NCBI RefSeq assembly: GCF_040120695.1
Contig: NZ_JBEEAC010000018.1
Span: 62,001 to 126,000, forward strand
From: Plantactinospora sp040120695
GTDB lineage: Bacteria; Actinomycetota; Actinomycetes; Mycobacteriales; Micromonosporaceae
Reading direction: 5' to 3'
DNA: 64,000 bases
Within the stretch, counting starts at the first letter, position 1. The number at the start of each line of letters is the position of its first letter. Positions 25,447 to 34,194 of the stretch are shown piece by piece. Below the pieces are notes generated by a model. That model made no database searches. It saw nothing but the letters and a program-made list of their open reading frames with translations, and was not told the origin of the DNA. The translations under genes and the position numbers were made by a program.

Positions 25447-26475
25447 TCACCCGCCAGACCGGCCGGCCAGGCGGTGGCTGGATTCCCGGACGACGAGTTC
25501 GGGTTCGAAGACGACCTGCTGGTGCCGGTGTGCGGCCGCCTCGTCGACCTCGCCGAGCAGCAGCGCGGCGGCGGTCTGGCCGAGCCGCTGCCGAGGTTGG
25601 CGTACCGAGGTCAGCGGTATGGCCGCCGCGGCGGCGAACTCGATGTCGTCGTAGCCGACCAGGGCGATGTCCTCGGGGACCCGAATGCGCTGCCGGGTCA
25701 GCTCCTGGAGGACGCCGAGCGCCAGCAGGTCGTTGGCGCAGAACACCGCCGTGGCCCGGTTCTCCCTGGGTGCGCCGAGCAGCCGGGCCGCGGCGTCCCG
25801 GCCGGCGGTGACGGTCGAGGCCGAGGTGTCGAGCCAGAGCAGGCTGTCGTGGTCGAGTCCGCCGTCGGTGATCGCCCGGATCGCACCGGCGTGCCGGTCG
25901 CGTACCTGTTGCAGCCGGACCGGGCCGCCCACGAAGGCGATGCGTCGGTGCCCCGCCTCCAGCAGGTGACGTACCGCAAGTTCGCCGCCGAGCCGGTCGT
26001 CCACTGAGACGGAGCAGAGGTCGGCGTTGCGGGACCGCCGGTCCAGCAGTACGACGTGGACGCCACGGTCGCGCAGCCGGAGCAGCCGGGCGCTGGCGTC
26101 GTCGACCGGGGTGATGAGTACGCCCCGCACCCGCTGCTCCCTGAGCAGGTCGAGGTAGGCGTCCTCCCGGGTCTGGTCGCCGTCGCTGTTGCAGAAGATC
26201 AGTGCCATCCCGGCGGTGCCGATGGTGTCCTCGACGCCCTTGGCGAGGTCGGTGAAGAACGGGTTCGCCACGTCCAGTACGACGAGGCCGACGGTCCGAC
26301 TCCGGCCCCGGCGCAGTTGCCGGGCGGCGTGGTTGGGTACGAAGCCGAGTTCGTCGATCGTCGCGAGGACCCGGGCCCGGGTCGCGCTCGACACCAGGTC
26401 GGGTTGGTTGAGCACGTTGGAGACGGTGCCCATCGAGACCCCCGCGTGGCTGGCGACGTCGCGGATGCTCACCAC
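25447..26475 (-). CDS. LacI-family regulator of the adjacent sugar ABC operon
   Basis: 342 aa. The N-terminal headpiece SIRDVASHAGVSMGTVSNVLNQP is canonical LacI, with the hinge NHAARQLRRGRSRTVGL and a periplasmic-binding-like sensor (NPFFTDLAKGVEDT, VGYDDIEFAAAAAIPLTSV). GTG at 26475 has GGGAGA upstream. It is divergent from the importer operon, whose promoter carries a perfect LacI palindrome, so it very likely represses that operon until its sugar binds. The inducer is inferred to be rhamnose or a related deoxysugar from the importer type. Confidence 0.9.
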   Translation of the reverse strand: MVSIRDVASHAGVSMGTVSNVLNQPDLVSSATRARVLATIDELGFVPNHAARQLRRGRSRTVGLVVLDVANPFFTDLAKGVEDTIGTAGMALIFCNSDGDQTREDAYLDLLREQRVRGVLITPVDDASARLLRLRDRGVHVVLLDRRSRNADLCSVSVDDRLGGELAVRHLLEAGHRRIAFVGGPVRLQQVRDRHAGAIRAITDGGLDHDSLLWLDTSASTVTAGRDAAARLLGAPRENRATAVFCANDLLALGVLQELTRQRIRVPEDIALVGYDDIEFAAAAAIPLTSVRQPRQRLGQTAAALLLGEVDEAAAHRHQQVVFEPELVVRESSHRLAGRSGG

Positions 26476-26716
26476 GAGGTCTCCCGCACGGCTGTCCTCC
26501 TCCGCGTCGACGCGCTCGACTGAATCGTGTCAAGGACTCCTGGCGGCTCTGGCGGCGGGGGGTACCTGACCAAATCTGGCCTGTCCGGCGCCGACGTTCG
26601 ACGCCGACCGGGAGTTCGGGGTCGGCGCTCGTGGCATCGGTGCAGTCCAGGGCGGTGTTTCGGTGCAAGGAAAGGCCTTACCTCGGAGTAACGATTCGGT
26701 AACCGCCTTCAGGGAC

Positions 26717-26745
26717 TTGACCGGCCGGGAAGTCGGCCCTTAGCG
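26717..26745 (+). promoter_or_regulatory. Predicted promoter of the sugar ABC operon
   Basis: TTGACC at 26717-26722 and TTAGCG at 26740-26745 are 17 bases apart, a good housekeeping sigma-factor match. The 315-bp gap 26476-26790 holds this promoter and the operator; I see nothing else in it. Confidence 0.5.
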
Positions 26746-26762
26746 TCTTCATCACATTGGAG

Positions 26763-26776
26763 ATGAAACGTTTCAT
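26763..26776. promoter_or_regulatory. LacI operator of the sugar ABC operon
   Basis: ATGAAACGTTTCAT is a perfect 14-bp palindrome with a central CG. It begins 18 bases after the predicted -10 box and ends 14 bases before the first start codon, so a bound repressor would block early transcription. Confidence 0.85.
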
Positions 26777-26790
26777 GGCTGGAGGGCCGG

Positions 26791-28308
26791 ATGCCCGAGC
26801 GCGCAGATCCGGGTACGGCGAGACTGGCCCTGTCCGGCGTACGGAAGTCGTTCGGCGCCGTGCAGGCGCTCGCCGACGGACGCCTCGAACTGCGGGCCGG
26901 CGAGGTGCACGCGCTGGTCGGGGAGAACGGCGCGGGCAAGTCGACCCTGGTGAAGATCCTGGCCGGGGTGCACGCCCCGGACGCCGGAGAGGTGACGATG
27001 GACGGTGCACCGCTGGCCCTGACCGGTCCGGCCGATGCCCGGACGGCCGGGATCGCGGTGATCTACCAGGAGCCGACGCTCTTTCCGGACCTGTCCGTGG
27101 CGGAGAACATCTTCATGGGTCGGCAACCGCTGCGCGGTCTGCGCCGGATCGACTCCGCGGCGATGCGCCGACGCGCGGCGGAGCTGTTCGCCCGGCTCGG
27201 CGTACCGCTGGATCCGGACCGGCCGGCGCGCGGGCTCTCCATCGCCGACCAGCAGCTCGTGGAGATCGCCAAAGCGCTCTCATTCGAGGCCCGGGTGCTG
27301 GTGATGGACGAGCCGACAGCGGCGCTGTCGGGGATCGAGGTGGAGCGACTCTTCGCGGTCGTCCGGTCGTTGCGGGAGGCAGGCGCGGCGATCCTGTTCA
27401 TCTCGCACCGCTTCGACGAGGTCTTCGCGCTCAGCCAGCGGATCACCGTGATGCGGGACGGGCGCTGGGTCTCGACCGACCCGACCGGGGACCTCGACGT
27501 GGCCAGAGTGGTGCGCCGGATGGTCGGCCGGGAGATCTCGCAGCTCTACCCGAAACAGCCGACCGAGGCCGGCGAGGTCATCCTCCGGGTGCGCGGGCTG
27601 ACCCGGCGCGGCGTCTTCGCCGATGTCGGCTTTGAGGTACGCCGGGGCGAGATCGTGGTGCTGGCCGGCCTGGTCGGGGCGGGGCGTAGCGAGGTGGTCC
27701 GGGCGGTCTTCGGCATCGATCCGTACGACGCGGGCGAGGTGCTTGTCGACGGCGTACGGCTGCCCCGGAGCCGGCCGGCGGCGGCGATGGCCGCCGGGGT
27801 GGCGCTGGTGCCCGAGGACCGCCGCCAGCACGGGCTGGTGATGGAGCTGTCGATCGAACGGAACGCCACGCTGACCCGGCGCTGGCCGCTGGCCCGGTGC
27901 GGTCTGCTCGGCCGGGGCGCGGAACGAACCGCCGCGCGGACCTGGACGCGGCGGTTGCGGGTGAAGGCGGGACGGCTCGACGACCCGGTCTCCACGCTCT
28001 CCGGCGGCAACCAGCAGAAGGTGGTACTGGCGAAGTGGCTCGCCACGATGCCGAAGGTGTTGATCGTCGACGAGCCGACCCGGGGGATCGACGTCGGTAC
28101 CAAGGCGGAGGTGCACCGGCTGATGTCGCAGCTCGCGAGCGAGGGGGTCGCGGTGTTGATGGTCTCCAGCGAGCTGCCCGAGGTGCTCGGCATGGCGGAC
28201 CGGGTGCTGGTGATGCACGAGGGCCGGGTGGTCGGCGAGATTGCCCGGGACGCGGCGACCGAGGAGTCGGTGATGCTGGCCGCGACCGGGCAGGGAGGGA
28301 CGCCGTGA
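26791..28308 (+). CDS. Sugar ABC transporter ATPase (rhamnose/AI-2 type, RhaT-like)
   Basis: 505 aa with two fused ATPase domains, as in RbsA, LsrA and RhaT. Domain 1 has Walker A GENGAGKST, signature LSIADQQ and Walker B VLVMDEPTAAL. Domain 2 has the usual degenerate Walker A GLVGAGRSE, signature LSGGNQQK and VLIVDEPTRGID. It powers sugar import with the two permeases that follow. GGAGGG lies four bases before the ATG at 26791. Its stop overlaps the next GTG. Confidence 0.9.
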   Translation: MPERADPGTARLALSGVRKSFGAVQALADGRLELRAGEVHALVGENGAGKSTLVKILAGVHAPDAGEVTMDGAPLALTGPADARTAGIAVIYQEPTLFPDLSVAENIFMGRQPLRGLRRIDSAAMRRRAAELFARLGVPLDPDRPARGLSIADQQLVEIAKALSFEARVLVMDEPTAALSGIEVERLFAVVRSLREAGAAILFISHRFDEVFALSQRITVMRDGRWVSTDPTGDLDVARVVRRMVGREISQLYPKQPTEAGEVILRVRGLTRRGVFADVGFEVRRGEIVVLAGLVGAGRSEVVRAVFGIDPYDAGEVLVDGVRLPRSRPAAAMAAGVALVPEDRRQHGLVMELSIERNATLTRRWPLARCGLLGRGAERTAARTWTRRLRVKAGRLDDPVSTLSGGNQQKVVLAKWLATMPKVLIVDEPTRGIDVGTKAEVHRLMSQLASEGVAVLMVSSELPEVLGMADRVLVMHEGRVVGEIARDAATEESVMLAATGQGGTP

Positions 28309-29363
28309 CGACCACGACCCGCCCGGACCCGGGGCCGGACGCCGCGGTCGGGGCCCGCGGTGGCGGGCCCGGGACCCGGCTCGGCCACCGGCTCTTCGTG
28401 GCCCGCGAGGTCGGCATCGGACTCGCGCTGATCCTGCTGATCGCGGTGACCACGGCGGTGAACCCGAGATTCCTCTCCGGACAGGGCCGCCGGGACCTGA
28501 TGCTCGGCGCCACCATCCTGGTGGTGCTCGCGGTCGGCCAGGCGATCGTCATCATCACCCGCAACGTCGACCTCTCGGTCGGGTCGGTGCTCGGCTTGGC
28601 CGCGTTCGCGACCGGAAAGCTGTTCCTGGCGATGCCGGACGCGCCGATCGCGCTCGCCGTGCTGGTCGGGGTCGGACTCGGCGTGCTCTGCGGCGTGGTC
28701 AACGGGGCGCTGATCGCGGTGGCCCGGGTGCCGGCCCTGGTGGTCACCCTCGGTACCCTCTACGTCTTCCGGGGCGTCGACTACTCGTGGGCGGCGGGAC
28801 AGCAGATCAACGCCGCCGACATGCCCGACGGCTTCAAGTCGATGGGCACCGCCGACCTGCTCGGAATCCCCCTGCTCGCCCTCTTCGCGGTGGCGGTGCT
28901 GGTCGTCGCCGGCTTCTACCTGAGGTCCTACCGCAGCGGCCGGGAACTGTACGCGATCGGCTCCGACCCGGTGGCGGCCCGGCTGCACGGGATCCCGGTC
29001 GGCCGGCGGGTGTTCGGGGCGCTGGTGGTCAGCGGCGGGCTCGCCGGCCTGGCCGGGGTGCTCTACGCGGCCCGGTACGGCACCCTCGACGCGGCCGCCG
29101 GCAGCGGGATCGAGCTGAACGTGGTCGCGGCGGTGGTGGTCGGCGGAGTGGCGATCTTCGGCGGCAGCGGCTCGGTGTACGGGGCGGCGCTCGGCGCCGT
29201 ACTGCTGAGCACCATCGGCAGCGCCCTGCCGGTGCTGAAGGTGAATCCGTTCTGGCAGCAGGCGGTGGTCGGGGCGCTGATCCTGGCCGCGATCGGATTG
29301 GACCGGGCGCTCGCCGCACGGGTGGCCCGCCGGCTACGAGGAAGGAAGGCCCGTGGCGCCTGA
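28305..29363 (+). CDS. Sugar ABC transporter permease 1 (RhaP-like)
   Basis: 352 aa CUT2-type permease with about ten hydrophobic segments. Family blocks: GQAIVIITRNVDLSVGSVLGLAAF, RVPALVVTLGTL and GRELYAIGSDPVAARLHGI. GTG at 28305 overlaps the ATPase stop (GTGA). It forms a heterodimer in the membrane with the following permease. The pairing of two different permeases after an RbsA-type ATPase, ending with the binding protein, is the rhaTPQS/lsr gene order. Confidence 0.9.
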   Translation: MTTTTRPDPGPDAAVGARGGGPGTRLGHRLFVAREVGIGLALILLIAVTTAVNPRFLSGQGRRDLMLGATILVVLAVGQAIVIITRNVDLSVGSVLGLAAFATGKLFLAMPDAPIALAVLVGVGLGVLCGVVNGALIAVARVPALVVTLGTLYVFRGVDYSWAAGQQINAADMPDGFKSMGTADLLGIPLLALFAVAVLVVAGFYLRSYRSGRELYAIGSDPVAARLHGIPVGRRVFGALVVSGGLAGLAGVLYAARYGTLDAAAGSGIELNVVAAVVVGGVAIFGGSGSVYGAALGAVLLSTIGSALPVLKVNPFWQQAVVGALILAAIGLDRALAARVARRLRGRKARGA

Positions 29364-30381
29364 GAGAACGGGCCGGCCGGCCCGCTGGGTTTCCACGTTC
29401 GGCACCTGGGACGTGCTGGTGATCGTCGTGCTGGCCGTGGTGGTGATCGGCGCATCGGTACTGGTCGAGGGCTTCGCCACCGCCCGGTTCTGGGGCTTCC
29501 TGCTGCTGGATGTCGTCCCGATCGCGCTGATCGCGCTGCCGATGACGCTTGTTGTGATCACCGGCGAGATCGACCTGTCGGTAGCCAGCACGCTGGGACT
29601 GGCCAGCGCGGTGCTCGGCCAGCTCTGGGTGACCGGCCTGCCGCTGGCGCTGACCGTACCGCTGGTGGTGCTGCTCGGCGCCCTGCTCGGCGCGGTGAAC
29701 GGGCTCTTCGTCGCCGGGTTCGGGCTGCCGTCCCTGGCGGTGACGATCGGCACCCTCGCGCTGTACCGGGGACTGGCGTACGTGGTGCTCGGCGACCGGG
29801 CGGTCGCGGACTTCCCGATCGGCTGGACCGGCAAGTCCATCGAGGCGCTGCCCGGCACGACGGTGCCGTGGGTGGTGGTGCCGCTCGCCGTCCTGGCGAT
29901 CGGGTTCGGGGTACTGCTGCACGCCACCCCGATCGGTCGCGGCCTCTACGCGATGGGCAACAACGACCAGGCCGCCACCTTCGCCGGCATCGCGGTGGCC
30001 CGGACCAAGTTCTGGCTTCTCGTCGTCACCGGCGCGGTGGCCGCCCTCGCCGGAGTCTTCTGGACCATGCGGTACGCCAGCGCCCGCGCCGACAACGGAG
30101 CCGGGCTCGAACTGTCGGTGGTGGCGGCGGTGTTGCTCGGCGGCGTCTCCATCTTCGGCGGCCGGGGCACCCTGATGGGCGTCCTCGCCGGGGTACTGCT
30201 GCTGATGACCCTGCGCAACGCCCTGCAACTCGCCGACGTGCCGGCCGACACCCTGACCGTGGTCACCGGCACCCTGCTGATCATCTCCGTCGTCGGGCCG
30301 AACGCGGCCGGCATGCTCCGGGCGCGGATGCGACGGCGACGACCTGCCGCACCGCCGGTGGCGGGCGCCGATGGCGCCTGA
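29353..30381 (+). CDS. Sugar ABC transporter permease 2 (RhaQ-like)
   Basis: 342 aa CUT2 permease. Blocks: LPMTLVVITGEIDLSVASTLGL, GLPSLAVTIGTLALYRGLAYV and GRGLYAMGNNDQAATFAGI. GTG at 29353 with AAGGAAGG upstream; it overlaps the first permease by 11 bases. It is the partner subunit of the import channel. Confidence 0.9.
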   Translation: MAPERTGRPARWVSTFGTWDVLVIVVLAVVVIGASVLVEGFATARFWGFLLLDVVPIALIALPMTLVVITGEIDLSVASTLGLASAVLGQLWVTGLPLALTVPLVVLLGALLGAVNGLFVAGFGLPSLAVTIGTLALYRGLAYVVLGDRAVADFPIGWTGKSIEALPGTTVPWVVVPLAVLAIGFGVLLHATPIGRGLYAMGNNDQAATFAGIAVARTKFWLLVVTGAVAALAGVFWTMRYASARADNGAGLELSVVAAVLLGGVSIFGGRGTLMGVLAGVLLLMTLRNALQLADVPADTLTVVTGTLLIISVVGPNAAGMLRARMRRRRPAAPPVAGADGA

Positions 30382-30457
30382 CCACTCCCACCCCTGTAAC
30401 CACCCCGATTCCCACCGGCCCGCGAGATGGGCAGTTCTATCCGAGAGAGGACCGGTC

Positions 30458-31519
30458 ATGACCGTCATGAGATCCAGAGGCGTACGGGTGGCTGCCGCCG
30501 CCGCGACGCTCACCGCGTTGTTGCTCGGCGCCGGTTGCGCGAGCGACGACGACGGCACCCCGTCGGGCGGTTCCTCCGCCGGTGGCGGCGGCTCGATCAA
30601 GGAGGGGCTGAGCGTCGCCTTCCTGCCCAAGCAGGTGAACAACCCGTACTTCACCGTCGCGGACAACGGTGGCAAGGCGGCGGTGCAGGAGTTCAAGGGC
30701 GAGTACAAGGAGGTCGGTCCCTCCGAGGCGAGCGCGTCCTCACAGGTCAGCTACCTCAACACCCTGACCCAGCAGGGTAGCGACGTGATCGTCGTGTCGG
30801 CCAACGACCCGAACGCGATCTGCGGCGCGGTCAACCAGGCCCGGCAGGGCGGTGCCAAGGTGGTCACCTTCGACTCCGACACCAACCCCGACTGCCGGGA
30901 CCTCTTCGTCAACCAGGTGACCGGGCAGGGGATCGCGGAGAACCAGGTGAAGCTGATCTCGGACGCGATCGGCGGGCAGGGCAAGATCGCGATTCTGTCG
31001 GCGACCGCCAACGCGACCAACCAGAACGCCTGGATCGAGCTGATGAAGGCCGAGCTGAAGAAGCCGGAGTACAGCGGGATCCAGTTGGTGGCCACGGTCT
31101 ACGGCGACGACAAGGACGAGAAGTCGTTCCAGGAGACCCAGGGTCTGCTCTCCGCCCACCCCGACCTGAAGGGCATCGTCTCGCCCACCACCGTCGGTGT
31201 CGCGGCGGCCGCCCGCTACCTCTCCGGCTCCCGGTACAAGGGCAAGGTGGCGCTGACCGGGTTGGGCACCCCGAATCAGATGCGCGAGTTCGTCAAGAAC
31301 GGCACGGTGCAGAGCTTCGCGCTCTGGAACCCGGCGGACCTCGGCTACCTGGCCGCGTACGCCGGTGCCGCCCTCGCCTCCGGGATGATCACCGGTAAGG
31401 AGGGCGACACCTTCACCGCAGGCAAGCTCGGTGAGTACACCGTCGGCGCCGACGGTGTGGTGGTGCTCGGTCCGCCGACCGTCTTCGACGCGTCCAACAT
31501 CGACCAGTTCGACTTCTAG
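30458..31519 (+). CDS. Rhamnose-type sugar-binding lipoprotein
   Basis: 353 aa. Signal peptide with lipobox LLGAGC (acylated Cys near residue 24), then a low-complexity Gly/Ser linker and a periplasmic-binding fold of the RhaS/LsrB group: SANDPNAICGAVNQA, SATANATNQNAWI, VYGDDKDEKSFQETQGLL, FALWNPADLGY. These blocks fit rhamnose-binding RhaS better than ribose or AI-2 proteins; the ligand is inferred. AGAGAGG precedes the ATG at 30458. Last gene of the operon. Confidence 0.88.
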   Translation: MTVMRSRGVRVAAAAATLTALLLGAGCASDDDGTPSGGSSAGGGGSIKEGLSVAFLPKQVNNPYFTVADNGGKAAVQEFKGEYKEVGPSEASASSQVSYLNTLTQQGSDVIVVSANDPNAICGAVNQARQGGAKVVTFDSDTNPDCRDLFVNQVTGQGIAENQVKLISDAIGGQGKIAILSATANATNQNAWIELMKAELKKPEYSGIQLVATVYGDDKDEKSFQETQGLLSAHPDLKGIVSPTTVGVAAAARYLSGSRYKGKVALTGLGTPNQMREFVKNGTVQSFALWNPADLGYLAAYAGAALASGMITGKEGDTFTAGKLGEYTVGADGVVVLGPPTVFDASNIDQFDF

Positions 31520-31580
31520 GCGGTACCGTCCCGGCACCGCCGTCGGCCGCCGGCGGTCCACCCGCCCAGCCGGCCGGCGG

Positions 31581-31643
31581 CGGCGCCGGCTTCGGCACGG
31601 ATCGACGCGGCGCCGGCTTCGGCACCGATGGACGCGGCGCCGG
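31581..31643. repeat. 27-bp tandem repeat between convergent genes
   Basis: Units at 31581-31607 and 31608-31634 (CGGCGCCGGCTTCGGCAC plus nine bases) and a partial third copy to 31643. The array ends just before the proA stop. Confidence 0.85.
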
Positions 31644-31644
31644 G

Positions 31645-32940
31645 TCAGCCGGGGACGCCGGGCACGTCCTCCGGCACGACGACGTACTGCCGCAGGTAGA
31701 GGTCCTGGAAGGTGACCGGGCCGCGCGGGCCCGGCACATGGTCCACGTTGATCCCGGTCTCCGGTACGCCGTGCAGCTTGAAGCCGTCGAGCAGCCGGGT
31801 CGAGGCGTTCCAGAAGACGCCGGTGCCGATCGCGGTGGCGATGAACCGCTCGGCGGCGGCACGGTCCTCGGTCACGATCGTCGCGGCGAGCCCCGAGGTC
31901 TCGGTGTTGGCGATCGTCACCGCCTCGGCCAGGTCGGCCACCTCGGCGATGGTCACCGTCGCCTCCCGGCCGCCGTCCAGCGCCCACTCGTAACCGAGCG
32001 GATGGTCGTACGGCGGCAGCGAGGCGCGTACGCCCCGCTCCGTCAGGGCGGTCTCGAAGCGGGGGAGCGCCGTTCCGGCGACGTCCCGGTGCACCAGCAG
32101 CAGGTTCACCCGGTTGCAGACGCCCAGCCGGTCCAGCCCGGCGACCAGCAGTTCGGTCGCCCGGTCCAGGTCGGCGGCCGCGTCGACGTAGAGCACTCCG
32201 CCGCCGTCGGCGTGTGCCAGCGTACGGACACCATGCCGGGCCGCCTCGGCGCCGAGCGAGCGGGTGGCGTCGCCGCTGCCCCGGAGGATCACCAGGGGAA
32301 TCAGGTCGGTCTGCCGGACCAGGGCGACGGCGCTCGCCCGGCTCGCGTCCGGCAGCAGTTGGATCGCGTCCGAATCGAGGCCGACGTCGCGCAGCCCTGC
32401 GGTGATGACGTGCTGGTGGAGGGCGTTGGCCGAGGTGAGCGCGGCGGACCCGGTTCGCAGCACGCCGGCGTTACGGGACTTGACCAGTTGGGAGGCGACG
32501 TCGACGGTCACGTTCGGCCGGGCCTCGAAGTTCGCCCCGATCACCCCGACCGGCCGGCGGCGCTCGGAGAGCCGCAGCCCACCCGGCAGCGACCGCAGCG
32601 GGGTCTCGCGGGCCGGAAACGGCGCCTCGGCGAGCAGCCGCAGCTGGTCGGCCATCCCCTTCAACCGGGCCGCGTCGAGCCGGAGCCGGTCCTGTAGCGC
32701 CGGGCTCATCCCGGCGGCCCTGGCCGCCTCGACGTCCTGCTGGTTGGCGGCGAGGATCTCGCTCTCGGCGGCGACCAGACGGTCGGCCATCGCGGTCAGC
32801 GCGGCGTCGATCACCGAGTCCGGTGCCTCGGTCAACCCGGTGGATCCGGCCCGCGCTCGCCGGCCGCACTCGGCGACCAGGGCATGCACGCGGTCGTCCG
32901 GCCCGTCCGGAACTGCGTCGGTCGCCTCGATCGAAACCAT
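31645..32940 (-). CDS. proA: Gamma-glutamyl phosphate reductase
   Basis: 431 aa NADPH-dependent reductase making glutamate-5-semialdehyde for proline. The aldehyde-dehydrogenase fold shows FEARPNVTVDVASQLVKSRNAGVLRTGSAA and the catalytic Cys in GVCNRVNLLLV. AAGGAGA lies eight bases upstream of the ATG at 32940. The usual partner proB (glutamate 5-kinase) is not adjacent, and several conserved blocks differ slightly from housekeeping ProA, so this may be a paralogue. Confidence 0.85.
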   Translation of the reverse strand: MVSIEATDAVPDGPDDRVHALVAECGRRARAGSTGLTEAPDSVIDAALTAMADRLVAAESEILAANQQDVEAARAAGMSPALQDRLRLDAARLKGMADQLRLLAEAPFPARETPLRSLPGGLRLSERRRPVGVIGANFEARPNVTVDVASQLVKSRNAGVLRTGSAALTSANALHQHVITAGLRDVGLDSDAIQLLPDASRASAVALVRQTDLIPLVILRGSGDATRSLGAEAARHGVRTLAHADGGGVLYVDAAADLDRATELLVAGLDRLGVCNRVNLLLVHRDVAGTALPRFETALTERGVRASLPPYDHPLGYEWALDGGREATVTIAEVADLAEAVTIANTETSGLAATIVTEDRAAAERFIATAIGTGVFWNASTRLLDGFKLHGVPETGINVDHVPGPRGPVTFQDLYLRQYVVVPEDVPGVPG

Positions 32941-33182
32941 CTGCCGGTCTCCTTCGCCGTTCTCGTCCGCCGCCATCGTATGCCGGGTGCCGGTGGCAGC
33001 GGCCACCGAGTCTGGCACGTTTGTTCAACGAGTGAGCAATGGTGTCCGCTATTCAGGACCGCTCGGGGTCGTACGCCCGCGTCCCGGGCGGCCGGGTCTG
33101 GCGTGCAGGCCCGTCGACGCCGCCCGGCCGGCTGCCGAGGGGCTCCGGCCGAGCATGGTCGGCGTACGGATAGGGTCCCGCC

Positions 33183-34031
33183 ATGTCGAAGAAACGGGTG
33201 CGGGTCGCCTTCCTCGACGCCGACACCGGAGCCCGGATCGGCGGGAGCGAACTGCCGCTCGGGCAACTTCCGGACAGCTTCCAGCCGACGACAACGCTGG
33301 AAATGTCCGGCGCCACCTGGTCGGTCGAACGGGCCGAGCCGCCGACGGCGGCGCAGTTCGGCGCGACCGGCACCCTCACCCTGACGCTGCGGCGGATCGA
33401 GTCCGTTCCGCCCGGCGGCATCCTCTACTCGTTGCCGACGCTCTGTGCCGCCCTGCCCGCGGTCGCCCCGGCACCGGCCGGTGCCGACCGCGTCGAACTG
33501 CACGAGGACGACTGGCGCCAGGTGGAGCTGGTCAGTGCCGACCTCGCGGACGAGGTCCAGGCCGAACTCCGGGCGGTACGCCGCAGCTTCGAGCAGCACG
33601 CCCGCCGTGACGAGCACGGCCGGGTCTACGGCTTCCAGGGCATCCACGTCCGCAGCCAGCCGGTCCGACCGCTGTCCGGGCCGGTGTCCCGGAGCCGGTT
33701 GCTCGGCCTGCTGCCGCCCGGCGCCCGGAACCGGGGCGGGATCGGCCTCCGAGGCCAGCGCGGGATCGTGCCCAGCTCGTTCGCGGTGACGGTCGGACGG
33801 GTGCTGCTGTATGGCCTGGCCGACAATGACGCGCTCGCCGTACTGGCCGTGCTGGCCGTGCAGGGTGAGCCGGGACCGGACACCGAGCCGGAGCCGCGGC
33901 TGGCGGCCGCGCTGGAGCAGGCGATGCGGGAGGCGGACCTGCTGCTCGTCGACTGGTGCCGGATCGCCCTCGTCGCACCGGCCTCGATCGGTGACTACCT
34001 GGCCGCCACCGGGGTGGCCGGCCGGACCTGA
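33183..34031 (+). CDS. Hypothetical protein, 282 aa
   Basis: I do not recognise the family. It begins KKRVRVAFLDADTGARIGGSELPLGQLPDSF, then FQPTTTLEMSGATWSVERAEPP and LTLTLRRIE, a beta-rich N-terminal half, followed by an alpha-rich half with RAVRRSFEQHARRD. No signal peptide, membrane helix, Cys motif or known catalytic motif is visible. Codon use matches neighbours and it has its own upstream gap, so it is a real gene. It does not form an operon with the ABC exporter 164 bp downstream. Confidence 0.7.
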   Translation: MSKKRVRVAFLDADTGARIGGSELPLGQLPDSFQPTTTLEMSGATWSVERAEPPTAAQFGATGTLTLTLRRIESVPPGGILYSLPTLCAALPAVAPAPAGADRVELHEDDWRQVELVSADLADEVQAELRAVRRSFEQHARRDEHGRVYGFQGIHVRSQPVRPLSGPVSRSRLLGLLPPGARNRGGIGLRGQRGIVPSSFAVTVGRVLLYGLADNDALAVLAVLAVQGEPGPDTEPEPRLAAALEQAMREADLLLVDWCRIALVAPASIGDYLAATGVAGRT

Positions 34032-34194
34032 CCCCGGGCCCCGGCGACCCCTTCCCGAGCGGTGACGCAGCGGCCCGGGTCGGGGCAACCACGGCTGGCC
34101 CGTCATCGCGCCGTCGCTGTCCACCGATCGGTGGACAGCCGGATTCCGTCCTGTGGTCGTCCCCGGCCGATCCGGCCGGCGGAAGCATCGAGGC

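Noticed and set aside
23891..26668. 925-codon minus-strand open frame over the MFS and LacI genes
   Set aside because: Composition is Arg/Pro/His-rich with no membrane or DNA-binding motif; the MFS and LacI frames explain the region.
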